Counted from the stretch's first letter, positions 1-11,369 are shown. The stretch is 64,000 bases of DNA from Fusarium oxysporum f. sp. lycopersici 4287 (GCF_000149955.1 NC_030996.1:1814551-1878550), one strand, 5' to 3'. Translations and numbers: made by a program. The notes: a model not told the origin generated them from the sequence alone.

Positions 1-1375
1 TCGCCAACTCCTTCGTCGCATCCAAAACCTCCACCATACGGCCCCTCGCCTGCACATTCTTCTCACTCTCCATATCAGCCATCCCTATATGCTCCAACGT
101 CACACAGATCAACGACTCCATAAGCCGCTGCGCAAGTTCGCCCGCATAACCTTGTTCGTAAAATGCAGGGGTTTCGTTGACTTCCAATAACCACGCCGTT
201 CCTTTGGAATCGATCAAGAAGTCAATAGCGAACAGCTCGAAGCATTTATCCAATGGTGTGAACTTATCAGCCATTGTGTGAGCGGCTGCACGAAGTAACT
301 CCCCTGAGATTTGACAAGCTTGATTGAAGACGTTTTGCTTCCAATCACCGGGAAGTAAATGATCGTCGATCTTCCAAAAGTCCCGCATTGATTCTTTGCT
401 GGTGAACTCCTCTTCATCTTGCAGCGCAGTGTTGGTCAACGATGATTTGAGACTGGGGTTCTTCCACGGAGGTTCATAGTCGTCAAAGGCTAGTAAAGCC
501 AGCATTTCGTTGAAGACGTGGACTTTTAGACGTCCGACGGAGAGGACGTAGGCTCTGACATGCCATTTTCGACCATCGATGGGTGGAATGTTGACGATGT
601 ATTGCTGTGCAACGAATTCTCGCAGAACTGCTGATGGAATGCGCTCATTTTCGTCGATGACCAAATCTTGTATCTTGTTTGTGCCGCTGACGGAGAGTTT
701 TCCAGTTGCTGTGATTAGGGCGTCCAGTGAGTCAAGTCCAGGCGCCGACAGACTTGGCTTGAAACCCTCAGCGCTGTCGTCACTCTCGAACTTTGTATCC
801 GGCGTTTCAGCGTCTTCCTCGCTCTCTTCATCCTCCTCGGAGATGTCAGCAGCGAGCTCTAGGTTGCCCGCCAGTTCGTCAATGGTGCTGAATATCCGGA
901 TACCATGGCCGCAGTCAATCATGGCAGGTTTAAGAATCCACCAATCTCGTTCCGACGAGTCCTTTGCTTCGTTATCTTCAAGCGAGTACAGAAGAGTTAA
1001 ATCATCGGCTGCAGTTAGCGCATCTTCGACATACTCGCTATAGTCGAGTGATAGCTTCACTGTAGCAGGGCTGTGACCTTTGAGGACGCTTTCAGGTCTT
1101 TTCGTGATCCAGTAATCCACGACGCTTGCCATGTGATCTTTTCGGGCCAACGCATCGCTGTTGGGATATGCGTTGAGGAGTCCATTTTTAGCTCTGTTTA
1201 GCACTGCGAAGTGATGGTTCAGCTCCCATCCATTGAGAAGCTGATACACAGTATCCGCATCCTCTGGAATATCGGTAAAATTCTTATGACAGATAGCATC
1301 CGGTACATGTCGTTTGATGCATTCTTGTACATGGCCATCCAACCAAGGATTGGCGCTGTGAACGTAAACGTGCAT
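1..1375 (-). CDS. Tubulin-tyrosine ligase family protein (partial, 3' end outside window)
   Basis: The frame is open from ATG at 1375 (protein begins MHVYVHSANPWLDG) to the window edge, about 458 codons, with no intron needed. An ATP-grasp/TTL domain is visible: DWWILKPAMIDCGHGIRIF around residue 146, then REFVAQQYI, KWHVRAYVLSVG, and near the end FELFAIDFLIDS and WLLEVNETPAFYEQGYAG, which carry the usual metal and nucleotide ligands. An acidic, Ser-rich insert follows the first ATP-grasp motif, as in fungal Pby1-type proteins. The family ligates an amino acid to a protein carboxyl group using ATP; the substrate of the fungal members is not settled. The N-terminal SurE-like domain of yeast Pby1 is absent, so this is the stand-alone form. 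Only the last residues are missing. Confidence 0.85.
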   Translation of the reverse strand, partial: MHVYVHSANPWLDGHVQECIKRHVPDAICHKNFTDIPEDADTVYQLLNGWELNHHFAVLNRAKNGLLNAYPNSDALARKDHMASVVDYWITKRPESVLKGHSPATVKLSLDYSEYVEDALTAADDLTLLYSLEDNEAKDSSERDWWILKPAMIDCGHGIRIFSTIDELAGNLELAADISEEDEESEEDAETPDTKFESDDSAEGFKPSLSAPGLDSLDALITATGKLSVSGTNKIQDLVIDENERIPSAVLREFVAQQYIVNIPPIDGRKWHVRAYVLSVGRLKVHVFNEMLALLAFDDYEPPWKNPSLKSSLTNTALQDEEEFTSKESMRDFWKIDDHLLPGDWKQNVFNQACQISGELLRAAAHTMADKFTPLDKCFELFAIDFLIDSKGTAWLLEVNETPAFYEQGYAGELAQRLMESLICVTLEHIGMADMESEKNVQARGRMVEVLDATKELA

Positions 1376-2211
1376 TTTTAATCTGGGTTTGGGTGATCTC
1401 TCAGCGAGTGATGTAGCCTTCTTCTGGAGGGAGAGCAGCTTGACGAGGGATTGGTAGGCGAGTTAGTCTCGATTCCATAAGGTCGATAACACTTATTCTA
1501 GAAACAATCATCAAGTACGTACTTGATTGATGAGACGGGAGGGCTCGGTTCCCAAAACAAGACCAGAGCCAAGAGGTGCCTTTTAAACGCCATAGTCAGG
1601 GTTCCAACAAAGAAAATATTTTAATAATAATTGCCAAGAACCTGTTGGATGCTATTTGCTAAGATGATCCACTCATTCAAACATTTCGTTGATGTTCTAT
1701 TGGGCGTTGCGTTGTTAAACGTAAGCAACATCATGAAGTTCATGATATTCTTCAAAATGCATGATCGGCGTCGCGCTCACCGTTTCTTGTCAGGGGTCAT
1801 GCCAGGGCCCAAATCGAGATCACTGATCGCTTTGCCATGATTTCTCTGGCTCATTTGGCTAATAGTTAAATGTAAAACTTTTTTTTATTGTGCGCTCATG
1901 AGTCGCTTGTCATGTTCTTGGTGACGTGATTTGAGAGGTCGATTCTTGGCACTCAAGTGCAGGTGTTTTTATTCTTTAGGCCTCAGCGACTTCATTCCCC
2001 TTAGATCTTAGTCTATCGAAAGCTCGATTTGTCAGTTTATGAAGTGATCTAATTGATTGGCAAAATAGTCTAGTGACACCGTGATTCCGTAGGACATCGA
2101 ACTCGTCTTGACAGCCTGCAACTTCTTAACCTAACCCGACCCAGAGAAAAATATTCTATTCCAACCCAGTCGCATAATTTTCGATACTTTTCGGCACTTC
2201 ATTTTCTCTCA
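1376..2211. other. Intergenic, no gene recognised
   Basis: Upstream region of the TTL-type gene. Only short frames without recognisable composition; no RNA gene or repeat seen. Confidence 0.6.
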
Positions 2212-2958
2212 TCAAAACATCTTCAAATGGGCTTCTCTTTCCCTGTCGATTGGAAATTGGCGTCGCATCGATGCCCGAAAGGTTGGCTTGGAATCATTTC
2301 TTGTGCCCGATAATCTGAACAGAGCCTCGTGGTAGCTATCAAGGTCTCCTGTATCCTCGGAATCGGAGCTTTCAGACTCGTCGTCTTCTTCCGGATCCAG
2401 ATCCAGAAATTGCTTCTGAACTCCAATAGACGTCACAGAAGCATTGGTCACAAGGCAGGGCTGTTTAGACTTCAATATTCGGCTCACCTCGTCATCTCTC
2501 CTCCTTTCCCCAAAGGGCGAATCTTTTCGACTGGGAAGCTTGGAAAGCCAATTTTGAACTTTTCCTTGCGGCTTCTGTTGGCTGGGATTGAATGCTTGGC
2601 GAGTATTGCTGACGTTACTCTCGAAGTAGCTTGCAGAGTTCCCTTGCGGTTTCGTCATGACGTATGAAGTTGAAAACATGCGCAGTGTAAGCGCTACATC
2701 ACTGTACGGCGAGTCGATGGGGCCAGGAGTTGTAGGCGTCCGCGATGAATCCAGTGAGAAGCTCCGTTTATGGTAAGGCCGAGAAGCATCGTCGGCGCAT
2801 TCGTGGAGTGTGAACAACTGCCTGTTGTATCCAGGCTCGGTGGTAGTGACTATGTGAGGTAGCAGTCGCTTGTTACGCAAGGATGATGTGCGACGAGGAA
2901 ACTTTAGAGGAGCTGGCATATCCTCGCTAGAAGGGGAGTAAAAGTTCTGGTTTCTCAT
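2212..2958 (-). CDS. Hypothetical protein, low-complexity, 248 aa
   Basis: Single open frame from ATG at 2958 to a stop at 2212. No family is recognised. The sequence is hydrophilic and Ser/Arg/Pro-rich, with a basic N-terminal half (PLKFPRRTSSLRNKRLLPH), phosphorylation-like Ser clusters (KRSFSLDSSRTPTTPGP), a basic patch and an acidic stretch near residues 190-205 (DLDPEEDDESESSDSEDTGD). No signal peptide or membrane segment. It contains WLSKLP, also found in the protein encoded at 4754-5685 on the same strand, so the two may be distant relatives. The antisense frame at 2329-2667 is treated as a shadow. Probably a disordered cytosolic or nuclear protein (inference). Confidence 0.55.
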   Translation of the reverse strand: MRNQNFYSPSSEDMPAPLKFPRRTSSLRNKRLLPHIVTTTEPGYNRQLFTLHECADDASRPYHKRSFSLDSSRTPTTPGPIDSPYSDVALTLRMFSTSYVMTKPQGNSASYFESNVSNTRQAFNPSQQKPQGKVQNWLSKLPSRKDSPFGERRRDDEVSRILKSKQPCLVTNASVTSIGVQKQFLDLDPEEDDESESSDSEDTGDLDSYHEALFRLSGTRNDSKPTFRASMRRQFPIDREREAHLKMF

Positions 2959-4753
2959 TATGATGGTTCAAGAATGACGATGTTTGTCATGGAACATCTA
3001 TGGATTCTTCCATGAGTTTAAGTATCTGGATGATGTTTCGGAATGCCCGTTGTGAATTATATTAAAAAGCTTATTACAGTGTCTTGACCGCAATTACAGT
3101 TGGCACATTACCAAGCCGAGCGACTACTGACGGGCTGAGCTAGCCTTAGTGAAACCACTTTTGCTATCAAAGCGCGGATAGCGACATGTTAAGGGCATTT
3201 TAGCGCACCCTTATATGTCAATTTACGCTGCATCAACGCCACGCTATCACTAAGCTCAGCGCAAGTGCCTCTTACATGATCTGTGAGCGTGTCCCAGAAC
3301 CGCGGTTTGTTTCATCTCGTGACCTCGATACGCGGGTTGTATTATCAAGGGGAGAAAGGTGCTAGACTAATTTTAGGCTACCTTGGTGATTGGATTGCGA
3401 CAAATACATGCTTCAGCGAATAGATCTGGATGACTAGTAGTCTGTGTCATTGTATTAGTCAGCCTGTCATTTCATACTGGGGAAAGGTCGAATATGAACC
3501 CTTCAATGTTCAATGGCCAGATTCATAGACTTAGAACATTCTTCTATTTCACTTCTTACAGCTGGGCATACTCGAAACCATGAAATAACATGTTGCAATC
3601 ACCTATTTGACCTCGTTTCTATACAGAAACGAGAGCCTTGGAACGGATATATGAATGAGGTTTATTTTCGGTGAGTGCTGTGTCAGATTCCCGTCACGGT
3701 GAGACCTGCAAAGAATTAATCAGCGATTATCGCACTCGGTTCCGGTTACCCCCGTGAAACACGATATAAAGTCTATTGTATGCCTGAGCCGCGTCTCCGG
3801 GCGATCTCGTCAACCGTACCAGGGGAATCCTTGCCGGGGAATGGAATCTTCTCTCCCCCCTGTAGAGACTACGTCAACTCGCCATGACACTCACCAGTCG
3901 AGTCAGAATCGGGTGACATTTACGTAGTACGAAACAGCTTGACTTCGGAAGGTTTATTTTAGGAGGCATCTATAGAAATACTTACTGGCGATGGCTAAAC
4001 TTTAGGCTGCGAACACATACGGTAGGATCGCGATACTCCATTTTCTGCATAAGACGTGTAGCAGAGCGCCCAGAGAGTTGCAAGAAAACTTACTATGACA
4101 GAAATACTCATCATGTTCATCCGAGTGATTCCTACATCACTACCTATCTATTTGTGTTACCTTGTTTGGGTTTGCGTTTTATTCTAACCCACATCCCGAA
4201 CCGCCACTATATTCACGCTTGACCCATCGAGTACTAGCTACCGAGCTATCATAAATCCCCCTGATCTACCTGCCGATAGATCTGCATGCCACGGCATACT
4301 CTTAATGATTGCCAAGGCTCATTGTTGTGCCGATTGGGGAGGCTACGGGATGACAACCCCGGGTGCACGGGGACCCGAGATTCACCGTTTGTCATTTAGC
4401 ACGGACGACAAAACTTCAGTCACAAACAACGTATGATTGGCTAGAATTTCCTTGCTAAAGAAGTTCTGGATGGTGGCTTGGTTCTAGACTGTTCGTGTAT
4501 TATCCTCTTATCATTTTAAAGGATGGTGTGCAGCGCTGGCTAGGGGAAGGGAAGAACGGAGCAAGCTTGAACTCAAGGCCTAAAAGGCTCAGTCATGAGT
4601 ACTCCATCCTCCAAGTCGGTAACATGGCCATGGCAGTTTTAATTATGTTCCAAGCAAGTTTTGTCTATTATAAAGGTTCTTCTAAGTAATACAAAGATAA
4701 TGTCTTCACTAAAATAAAAGTACAGTAGTCGCTCCTTTTAAATGCACATGACC
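2959..4753. other. Intergenic, no gene recognised
   Basis: About 1.8 kb with frequent stops in all frames. Nothing supportable as coding, RNA or repeat. Confidence 0.6.
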
Positions 4754-5685
4754 TCACTCGTGAGATCTCGAAGATGCTACCAGACTAATACTTCTACGGG
4801 CTTCCTTTTCCAAGCCCCGAGGGTACCGTCGTCGCATCGACGGTCGAAACTTCCGGCCAATTGTTGTGGTGAAAGGGGAAGATGAGTCGATTTGCAGCAA
4901 GGTCAGGTGGTATGCATCGAGGGTTGTTGTCGGATCCGTCGCGGCATGAAGTTCAGGCTTTCCATAGTCTACATATTCGCCTGTTGGACTTGTAGGTTGG
5001 ATGCTATCATAGCATATGTTTAGGAAGTCCAGGTAATTTAAAAGACCCTCGGTTCCAGGCAGAGGCTCTCTTGATTGTTCAATATCTATCGCCCATGAGG
5101 GTTCGTCCTCGGTGCTTTCCTGAAGGGCCTACAGTGCGCATTAGGATCATCCTTCGTGATTCTTGACAAGGCTGATAGGCTTACATCAACATAACTCACG
5201 TCCAGCCATGGAATATCAGGGAGCTTTGAGAGCCACCTATGTACCCGTTGATTGTTGCTGTCGTAACTGTTTACAAAGGTTCCAGTGATGTCATCTGGTA
5301 AAATGGAACGAAGCTGCTCATGCGCCCTCGAAACCACAGAGGATGGAGAACAAATATAGAGCGGTGACTTTTCATCGCTGGCGAATGTATCCTCAGAAAT
5401 GGCATGATATGAAGATGTTGACGGAGTTTCCCACGAGAATCTCCGTCGTTCGAGGGTCGCCGAATCCTCCCGGAGAATTTCTTGTACAGTGAATGGTTGA
5501 AGGTCGAAACGGATGTCGTCCAAAGCGTCAAAGGCGCCGTTGATGGCTGCATCCATGGCCAATGGGGTTGGTTGGTAAGACGTCTGGTCAAATGTCCGAG
5601 GAATTGAGTCTAGAAAGGTCTGGTCTGACATTGTTGAAAGCATTTGGGCGCTTGACTGATTGATGATGGACTGAATGCGTTGCAT
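4754..5685 (-). CDS. Hypothetical protein, two exons, 286 aa
   Basis: Exon 1 runs 5685-5200 from ATG (MQRIQSIINQSSAQML). A strong donor GTGAGT follows codon GAC of ...DIPWLD. The intron is 5199-5129 and ends ...CTGTAG. Exon 2 is 5128-4754, starts ALQESTEDEPSWAID and ends at a TGA. Both exons are whole numbers of codons (486 and 375 nt). If the intron is ignored the frame stops soon after, near 5086, which loses about 120 residues. The product is Ser/Thr/Asp-rich with no signal peptide or membrane segment and a basic C-terminal patch (KFRPSMRRRYPRG). No family recognised. It shares WLSKLP with the neighbour at 2212-2958. The splice model rests on motif and frame only. Confidence 0.55.
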
Positions 5686-7281
5686 TTCAGAGCTCTTCTG
5701 TTGGTTTATTATGAATTATAAATAAGAACTTCTGGCCTTTTCGTGGTATAATGATGCCCAACTACATGGCCTCTGCGATGGTCATAGCATCAATACTAAC
5801 TACAGTATTTCGTTCCAGGCTAGCAAATCTGAAACATGTCGGAGATTGTTGACCTTGAACTCATAGTCTGCTGGTAACTTCCTCATGTGTTATCCTGCAG
5901 CTTAAACTGGTCTGTTCTTGGAAATCGTCGCGAGATGGTCCCCCCAACGGTCCACCTGCTACCAGATAAGCGATAGAAAATCAGCCGATTATTTCGTACT
6001 AACTAGCCCGCGAAGAACACGAGAGATTCTAGGCGACATAAAGCCACAAAGTTTATTACTTTCTTATTACCTGAAATATCACTACCTCACCGGATTTGAG
6101 ACGTGTTTGCGTCATTAAATGACGGGTCTAATTGGATGTCAAAGTTGACGTGGTATTCCGCTATGCCGCGATGAGAAGGTCGCATGCTAGTATAAATGTG
6201 CCGTGGTGCAAACTCTATTTAGCCCAGCGTATTATAAGAGACCAAGCGTCCTAGGATCTACCCAGTTACTTTAGCCTTTGAAGCTCGTGCCATCGTTCTA
6301 GCAACTTCTTGACACAGTGAAGGAATTCCTTGGCGTATGATGGTTTTGCCCGCACGATGAGCAAGTTGTTGACGCAAAGACAGGAAAGGAAAGTCATTTC
6401 ATAACCGACCACCAGGGCTACCCAGCACAACTACACCATTGACTGTTAATCACATGTTGTGGCTACTGCCTGATTTTAGGCCACTTCAGAAGAAATGAGC
6501 CTAAACGATACGAGCTGTTCGTCTCCTTGTTAAGTGAAGATGGAGTTAGTACAACAATAATGAAACAGTTGCAGCTTGGCTTTCTGGGGAAACTTTGCGT
6601 CGACTCACCGGAACTTCCGGCCCGTTCCGTAGATCACGACACTTCGAGGTTGTTGTAGGAATAGACGTTGAATTACCCCGTACTAATCGGCTCATCCCGG
6701 ATGATCAGTCGCTGGCACGTTTCCTTTTAATTACAATGAGCAAGTAAAACGCACGCACACGTTACCAACTTAACGTCTCACCGAGGCAAGTTGTCGTTCC
6801 GACAAGAAATCACCACGGTCTGACTGGTCAGGATATCATGATCGATGCCGTAGAACTCAGGCCAGCGCTTCGAGCGGACCGTGCATGTCGCTGCGGGAAT
6901 TTACTATCCTGATCATCCCCGGTTAGCGGGAATTATGAGCCAAAGTCATCAACAGGGAAGCTTTGTTATATGTAGCCTTGGTTGATAAACGAGAGGTGCA
7001 TGTTGGTGGAACCAGATTGCAAGTGATCGGCAGCATGGACCGAAGATGAGATCTAGAATACCCACAGCGGCAAGGTCGCTCAGGGGAGGCGATCAGAGCG
7101 CTAATCAAGTGGAGGAAGTGACAATGACTCAGGTCACGGAGTAGATGATATACAACCTCCGATATGATATGCACGTAATTTCCTTCTAGAAAGACAGCTG
7201 AACCCCGACGCTTCAAACCTTCCGATGTCTTTCACATCTTTTGATCCACGATCTCCGTTCTGTTCCTGACATCGGACATCA
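5686..7281. other. Intergenic, no gene recognised
   Basis: About 1.6 kb between the hypothetical gene and the decayed membrane-protein gene. Only short, compositionally random frames; nothing supported. Confidence 0.55.
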
Positions 7282-9480
7282 TTACAGTGCACGACCTTCT
7301 GGAAACACCGACGACCTAGCCCAAGCCTCAACCTCTTTATCCCTCACCGCACTCGCCTCCTCCACGGCCGCACGCGTTTCAGTCGACACAACTTGGGCGG
7401 TGGCTTGCCAAGCGTTGCCCAGACTAGAAGCCCTCGTCTTGAATTGTAACAGCACCATCGTGCTGCATAGTAGCAGTAAGTGGACCAAGGCCAGGCCCAG
7501 AACTACGTCTAGCCCCGTCCACCGCACTGGGAGGAGCATCTCGGCTGAGTTTATGGTGGTGACTGCAGGTCGAAGTCTGCCATGCTGTCGTAGAAGATCA
7601 TGGAGTGAAACCTAAAGGCAAGGGCCTGTATGGCTAATGCAGGATCGCCCGTCGCTCGCAGGATGTTTTGGATGAGAGAGACATGCACAGCATGAGCGGC
7701 TCACCAAGCGATCCAATCTTCCTCATAGAGATCCTTGTAGTTTGTCATTGCCCAGCCTCCTTGGGGTGAGTACCCCAACAGCGCTTGGATAAGAGCAAAG
7801 TTCTTGTACTCCGTCATTGATTCTGAGTATTTCGAGTCATGCACTTCGATCTCGAGCTGCATAATATGTCGCCTCCTGTAGTCTTTGTTGAAAACTCCAA
7901 TGCCAAGCTATTTCCGCAGTTACTGACTACTCTTCGAAGGGCCGTTCCTCTGCCACTCGACTGTGGGCTCAGATGAGATAGCCATCTCAGTCATAGTAAT
8001 TTCGTAAATCTCCGGTGCATTATCCGCGACAAAATACAATGTCACACTGAACACTTCGGTACCATTCTTTAACGAAGCTATTTTCTAATAACCGTCCATA
8101 TTTGTCTTTAATCCTTTCAGTTGATTAATCTTATCCATAGATTTGCTCTCGTCCGTCTCGCCACCTAAGTCTAGGTGCCCAAATCCATGCAGCAGAGTGG
8201 GACTGGACTTGAGAAGCAGCAGGGGGATGGAACTGAAGTTCCGGCCTGAGAGGGGATCTGTAAGATCCCCGCGGGGACCAGCGTGGTAATTGTTAGAGAG
8301 CGAGAGTGGCAAGGTAGCTACGTCCCTTTAATTCCATTTAGTTGGTAGCAGGGCTTGAAAGCGGAATTCATTCTTTGACCACTTTTAAGAAAGTTTGGGC
8401 CATTTTCCGGTGATTTGATATTGAGCTCTGCCTGAACGCTCCATCTGCTTGCAGTAAGATCGAAGTGAATCCTTTCGAGGCTAGGACTGAAACAGACTGT
8501 TCTGAAGTTACCCACCAGCCCTGGCCCAGTGTAGTGCTCCAACGATGTTCTAGACTCCTCCTTCATATAGGGCAGAAGAGCACGGTATGTACTTCCGGTG
8601 TCGGCAATCTCGGCAGTCGAGGTAACGTCGCCAGACTTCATCTCGCCAAATCGCCATTTCGCAAAAGGACTGGACCTGTAGCGAAGAACACCATTTGCAG
8701 ATAAGGTAGTATTCGGTCCGAGTTCAATTGGAAGAAGCTTTGCCTGCATAGGTCCAGCGATATTGGCGTTCTTCAGGTCCGTTAGCATTATCGTGGACGT
8801 AAACGTCAAAGCGATTAGAATAGTTGCCCCTATGATAATGATCGAAGCGTGCAGCACACCAAATACGCTGGCTCTATCAACTCTCAATGAAGCAGGAAGG
8901 ATTGTGTAAGGACTTGAACACGAGGCTCGTTGAATTGAAACTGCCGCGATGTCGCGAAACCTGGTGCCAGTCGTCTCGAGCATAAGAGCAGCGACAGCCG
9001 CAGCTACAAGGCTGATGTGAAGGCCTATCGATACATGTATGTCAGCGGAGCAGATGGTAATGACCTTCGCAGCCATATCACGAAAGATGATGGTTTTCCA
9101 AAACTTGGCTGGTTCGCCGCGATCTCGGGTTATTTACGCACCTTTCCAAAGGAACACTAGTATGGCGCATGAGGCCAAGATGACCATAGTACCAGTGATC
9201 AATGTAAAGAGGCCCAGTAGTCCTACCTTGTGCCACCAGCGATGTTTTGGGTATTTCTTCCATGGTTTTGGGCATGGTGGTTGCGATTCGAGGAAGACAT
9301 TCTGCTCATGGGCGGCTTTCAATACAGCTGGTTCGGACTCTGTATCGGCGTGAGGCAGTGATACAGAATCGGCCTCCCAAAATTATTCATAGCGATTAGG
9401 GAGCCGGGAGGTTGTTTCTTCTAGGAGTATATGTTGCTTTGGGCTTTCTGGGGGAAGATCCGTCGTATCAGTAGAAAGAA
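7282..9480 (-). pseudogene. Decayed gene for a large fungal integral-membrane protein of unknown function
   Basis: Pieces of one protein lie in order on the minus strand. The N-terminal part at 9480-9130 has a transmembrane stretch (GLLGLFTLITGTMVILASC) ending at a GTGCGT donor. After a short intron, 9076-8318 carries the repeated ITIC...SIGLHISLVAAAVAALMLE type helices and an ectodomain. Further pieces at 8310-7920 and 7870-7560 are joined by a plausible 48-nt intron. The C-terminal part at 7556-7282 has the last helix and the NAWQATAQVVS motif usual in this family of about 700-800 residues. In-frame stops occur at 9383-9385 (TAA), 8085-8087 (TAG) and 7701-7703 (TGA), and frame changes near 8318 and 7540. 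No start codon was found. Some breaks could be introns, but the stops lie inside conserved-looking coding sequence. Confidence 0.6.
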
Positions 9481-10051
9481 TAGCTTCGTACTGCCATGAT
9501 GACTCTTAGTTAAGAGCAGCATGGAACAACACCAGAGTGCAAATAATATGAAAAATTGGCGTGTTTTATCCCTCATTCCCGATGCATCTTCCTAACACCA
9601 CACCAGACGCGATGGTGGCTGTATGTCATTATCTAACAATCCTGATTAGACTGTCACTTTTGATAGGCAAACGGCTGCCACTCGCAGATTCCTGCAGTCA
9701 TTGATTACTTGTTCTTGGCAATCAGATCAGGCTGTGGAGGATTCTGCAAAGCTGCGCGAATGGGCCAATACGAGGCTGTTCTCTACGCCTGGTGATTTAT
9801 CATTCCACCAACTTCCTTTCAGCTCATGCAAGAGTATGTCACTTGGAGCTTTCATTAGTTGTCAATCGTTGTCATGGTGGATGCGACACTCGTGCAGCGG
9901 GCTTCTACTGATGGCTTGCCCCAGTAGCCAATTTCGTGGTGTAGGCAACCAACCTCCATAGAACGCAATGAGGATAGAATGAGAGGCAGTGCGCCAAGAA
10001 TACAGCGGAACTTCCTATCTTATCTATTTATAGCTAATATGTTGGCGTGTC
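9481..10051. other. Intergenic, no gene recognised
   Basis: Between the decayed membrane-protein gene and the 3' end of the tartrate dehydrogenase-like gene. A short open frame at 9701-9961 has no recognisable features. Confidence 0.5.
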
Positions 10052-11137
10052 TTATTGGCCTGATAGAATCTCCTTCTCAATAGCCTCTCCCAATGTCTGC
10101 GTATTTCCGTTACCACCAATATCCGCAGTCTTGACTTCCGCTCCCGAACTCGCCAGCACAGTTTCAATAGCCGTCATCATTCCCGCAGCGGCATCTGCAT
10201 ACCCAAAATGCGATAGCATCATCTGACCCGCCCAAATCATTCCGATAGGATTCGCAATCCCCTTGCCGTAGATATCCGGTGCACTTCCATGAACAGGCTC
10301 GAATAAGCTGGGGAAATCGCCCGTTGGGTTGATGTTTGCTGATGGTGCAATGCCAATCGTTCCCGTGCACGCAGGGCCCAGATCAGAAAGGATATCGCCA
10401 AAGAGGTTTGATCCAACAACAACGTCAAAGATCTGAGGCCGTTGGACAAAGTGTGCTGTCAAGATATCGATGTGATACTTCTCAACCGCAACATCAGAGT
10501 AGTTCTTACTCATCTCAGCTACGCGACTATCCCACCAAGGCATAGTGATGCTGATACCATTACTCTTCGTTGCACTCGTCAACTTCTTCCTAGGTCGACT
10601 CTGCGCAAGATCAAAAGCATAGCGAAGAACGCGATCGACTCCAACACGCGTCATGACCGTATCTTGGATCACAGTCTCTCGCTCTGTTCCTTCAAACATA
10701 ATTCCTCCGACGCTGGAGTACTCTCCCTCCGTGTTCTCCCTCACGATCCAAAAGTCGATGTCGCCGGGTTTGCGGCCTGCGAGGGGAGATGGAATACCAG
10801 GCATGAGCCGGCAAGGTCGTAGATTGATGTACTGGTCGAATTCGCGGCGGAATTTGAGAAGACTGCCCCAGAGACTGACGTTATCAGGAACTTGGTCGGG
10901 CATGCCAACTGCGCCAAAGTAGATGGCGTCAAAGTTTTGGAGAGTATCCTTCCAGTCATCAGGCATCATCTTGCCGTGCTTTTCATAGTAATCGCAGCTT
11001 GCAAAGTCGAACTCTTGGAATTCGAGTGAGATGTTGAACTTCTTGGCTGCGGCTTTGAGGCAACGGACGCCATACGGCATGACTTCTTTGCCGATGCCAT
11101 CGCCGGGGATAACAGCGATCTTGAGTGTTTTAGACAT
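10052..11137 (-). CDS. Tartrate/D-malate dehydrogenase-like beta-decarboxylating dehydrogenase
   Basis: Single-exon, 361 aa, full length for the isocitrate/isopropylmalate dehydrogenase superfamily. Visible motifs: IAVIPGDGIGKEVMPYG at the N terminus, the substrate arginines in KFRREFDQYINLRPCRL (about residues 94-110), IVRENTEGEYSSVGG (about 131), the Lys in TSATKSNG (about 190), the metal-binding FGDILSDLGPACTGTIGIAP (about 245-265), and EPVHGSAPDIYGKGIANPIG, which makes the NAD pocket. The EFDQYINLRP and GTIGIAPSANINP versions match the tartrate dehydrogenase/decarboxylase (TtuC/YeaU) branch rather than leucine synthesis. It should oxidise tartrate or D-malate with NAD and Mn/Mg in the cytosol; no targeting peptide is seen. 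It is divergent from the hydrolase at 11742, sharing a 604-bp promoter region. Exact substrate is inferred. Confidence 0.85.
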   Translation of the reverse strand: MSKTLKIAVIPGDGIGKEVMPYGVRCLKAAAKKFNISLEFQEFDFASCDYYEKHGKMMPDDWKDTLQNFDAIYFGAVGMPDQVPDNVSLWGSLLKFRREFDQYINLRPCRLMPGIPSPLAGRKPGDIDFWIVRENTEGEYSSVGGIMFEGTERETVIQDTVMTRVGVDRVLRYAFDLAQSRPRKKLTSATKSNGISITMPWWDSRVAEMSKNYSDVAVEKYHIDILTAHFVQRPQIFDVVVGSNLFGDILSDLGPACTGTIGIAPSANINPTGDFPSLFEPVHGSAPDIYGKGIANPIGMIWAGQMMLSHFGYADAAAGMMTAIETVLASSGAEVKTADIGGNGNTQTLGEAIEKEILSGQ

Positions 11138-11265
11138 TTTAAGAGGCTTATGAAGTCGGATGCTGGATATTAGCTCTGGGAGACTGATTGTCTTTGAGAA
11201 AGGATTTTATCTTACTTATTTCTGTGGACTTGCAGTTCATAAGTGTTCAACGGTTATACCGAAGG

Positions 11266-11278
11266 CCGATGATATCGG
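11266..11278. promoter_or_regulatory. Dyad CCGAT-N3-ATCGG
   Basis: Perfect inverted repeat with 5-bp arms and a 3-bp spacer, in the divergent promoter. Contains CCG...CGG half-sites of the kind bound by Zn2Cys6 dimers. Confidence 0.4.
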
Positions 11279-11312
11279 GATATAGAAAAGCCGATGATGA
11301 ATCTCCACTTCC

Positions 11313-11322
11313 CCGCCGGCGG
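11313..11322. promoter_or_regulatory. Palindrome CCGCCGGCGG
   Basis: Ten-base perfect palindrome with overlapping CCG and CGG triplets; a further CCGCCGG lies at 11335-11341. Confidence 0.4.
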
Positions 11323-11343
11323 TTATTTCTTTGTCCGCCGGTT

Positions 11344-11369
11344 CTTATCGGCGTGGACACCCCGATAAG
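11344..11369. promoter_or_regulatory. Dyad CTTATCGG-N10-CCGATAAG
   Basis: Perfect 8-bp inverted repeat with a 10-bp spacer. Each arm holds a GATA-factor core (GATAAG on one strand) fused to a CGG triplet. GATA cores suggest AreA-type nitrogen control and CGG-N10-CCG suggests a zinc-cluster dimer; both are inference. Confidence 0.5.
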
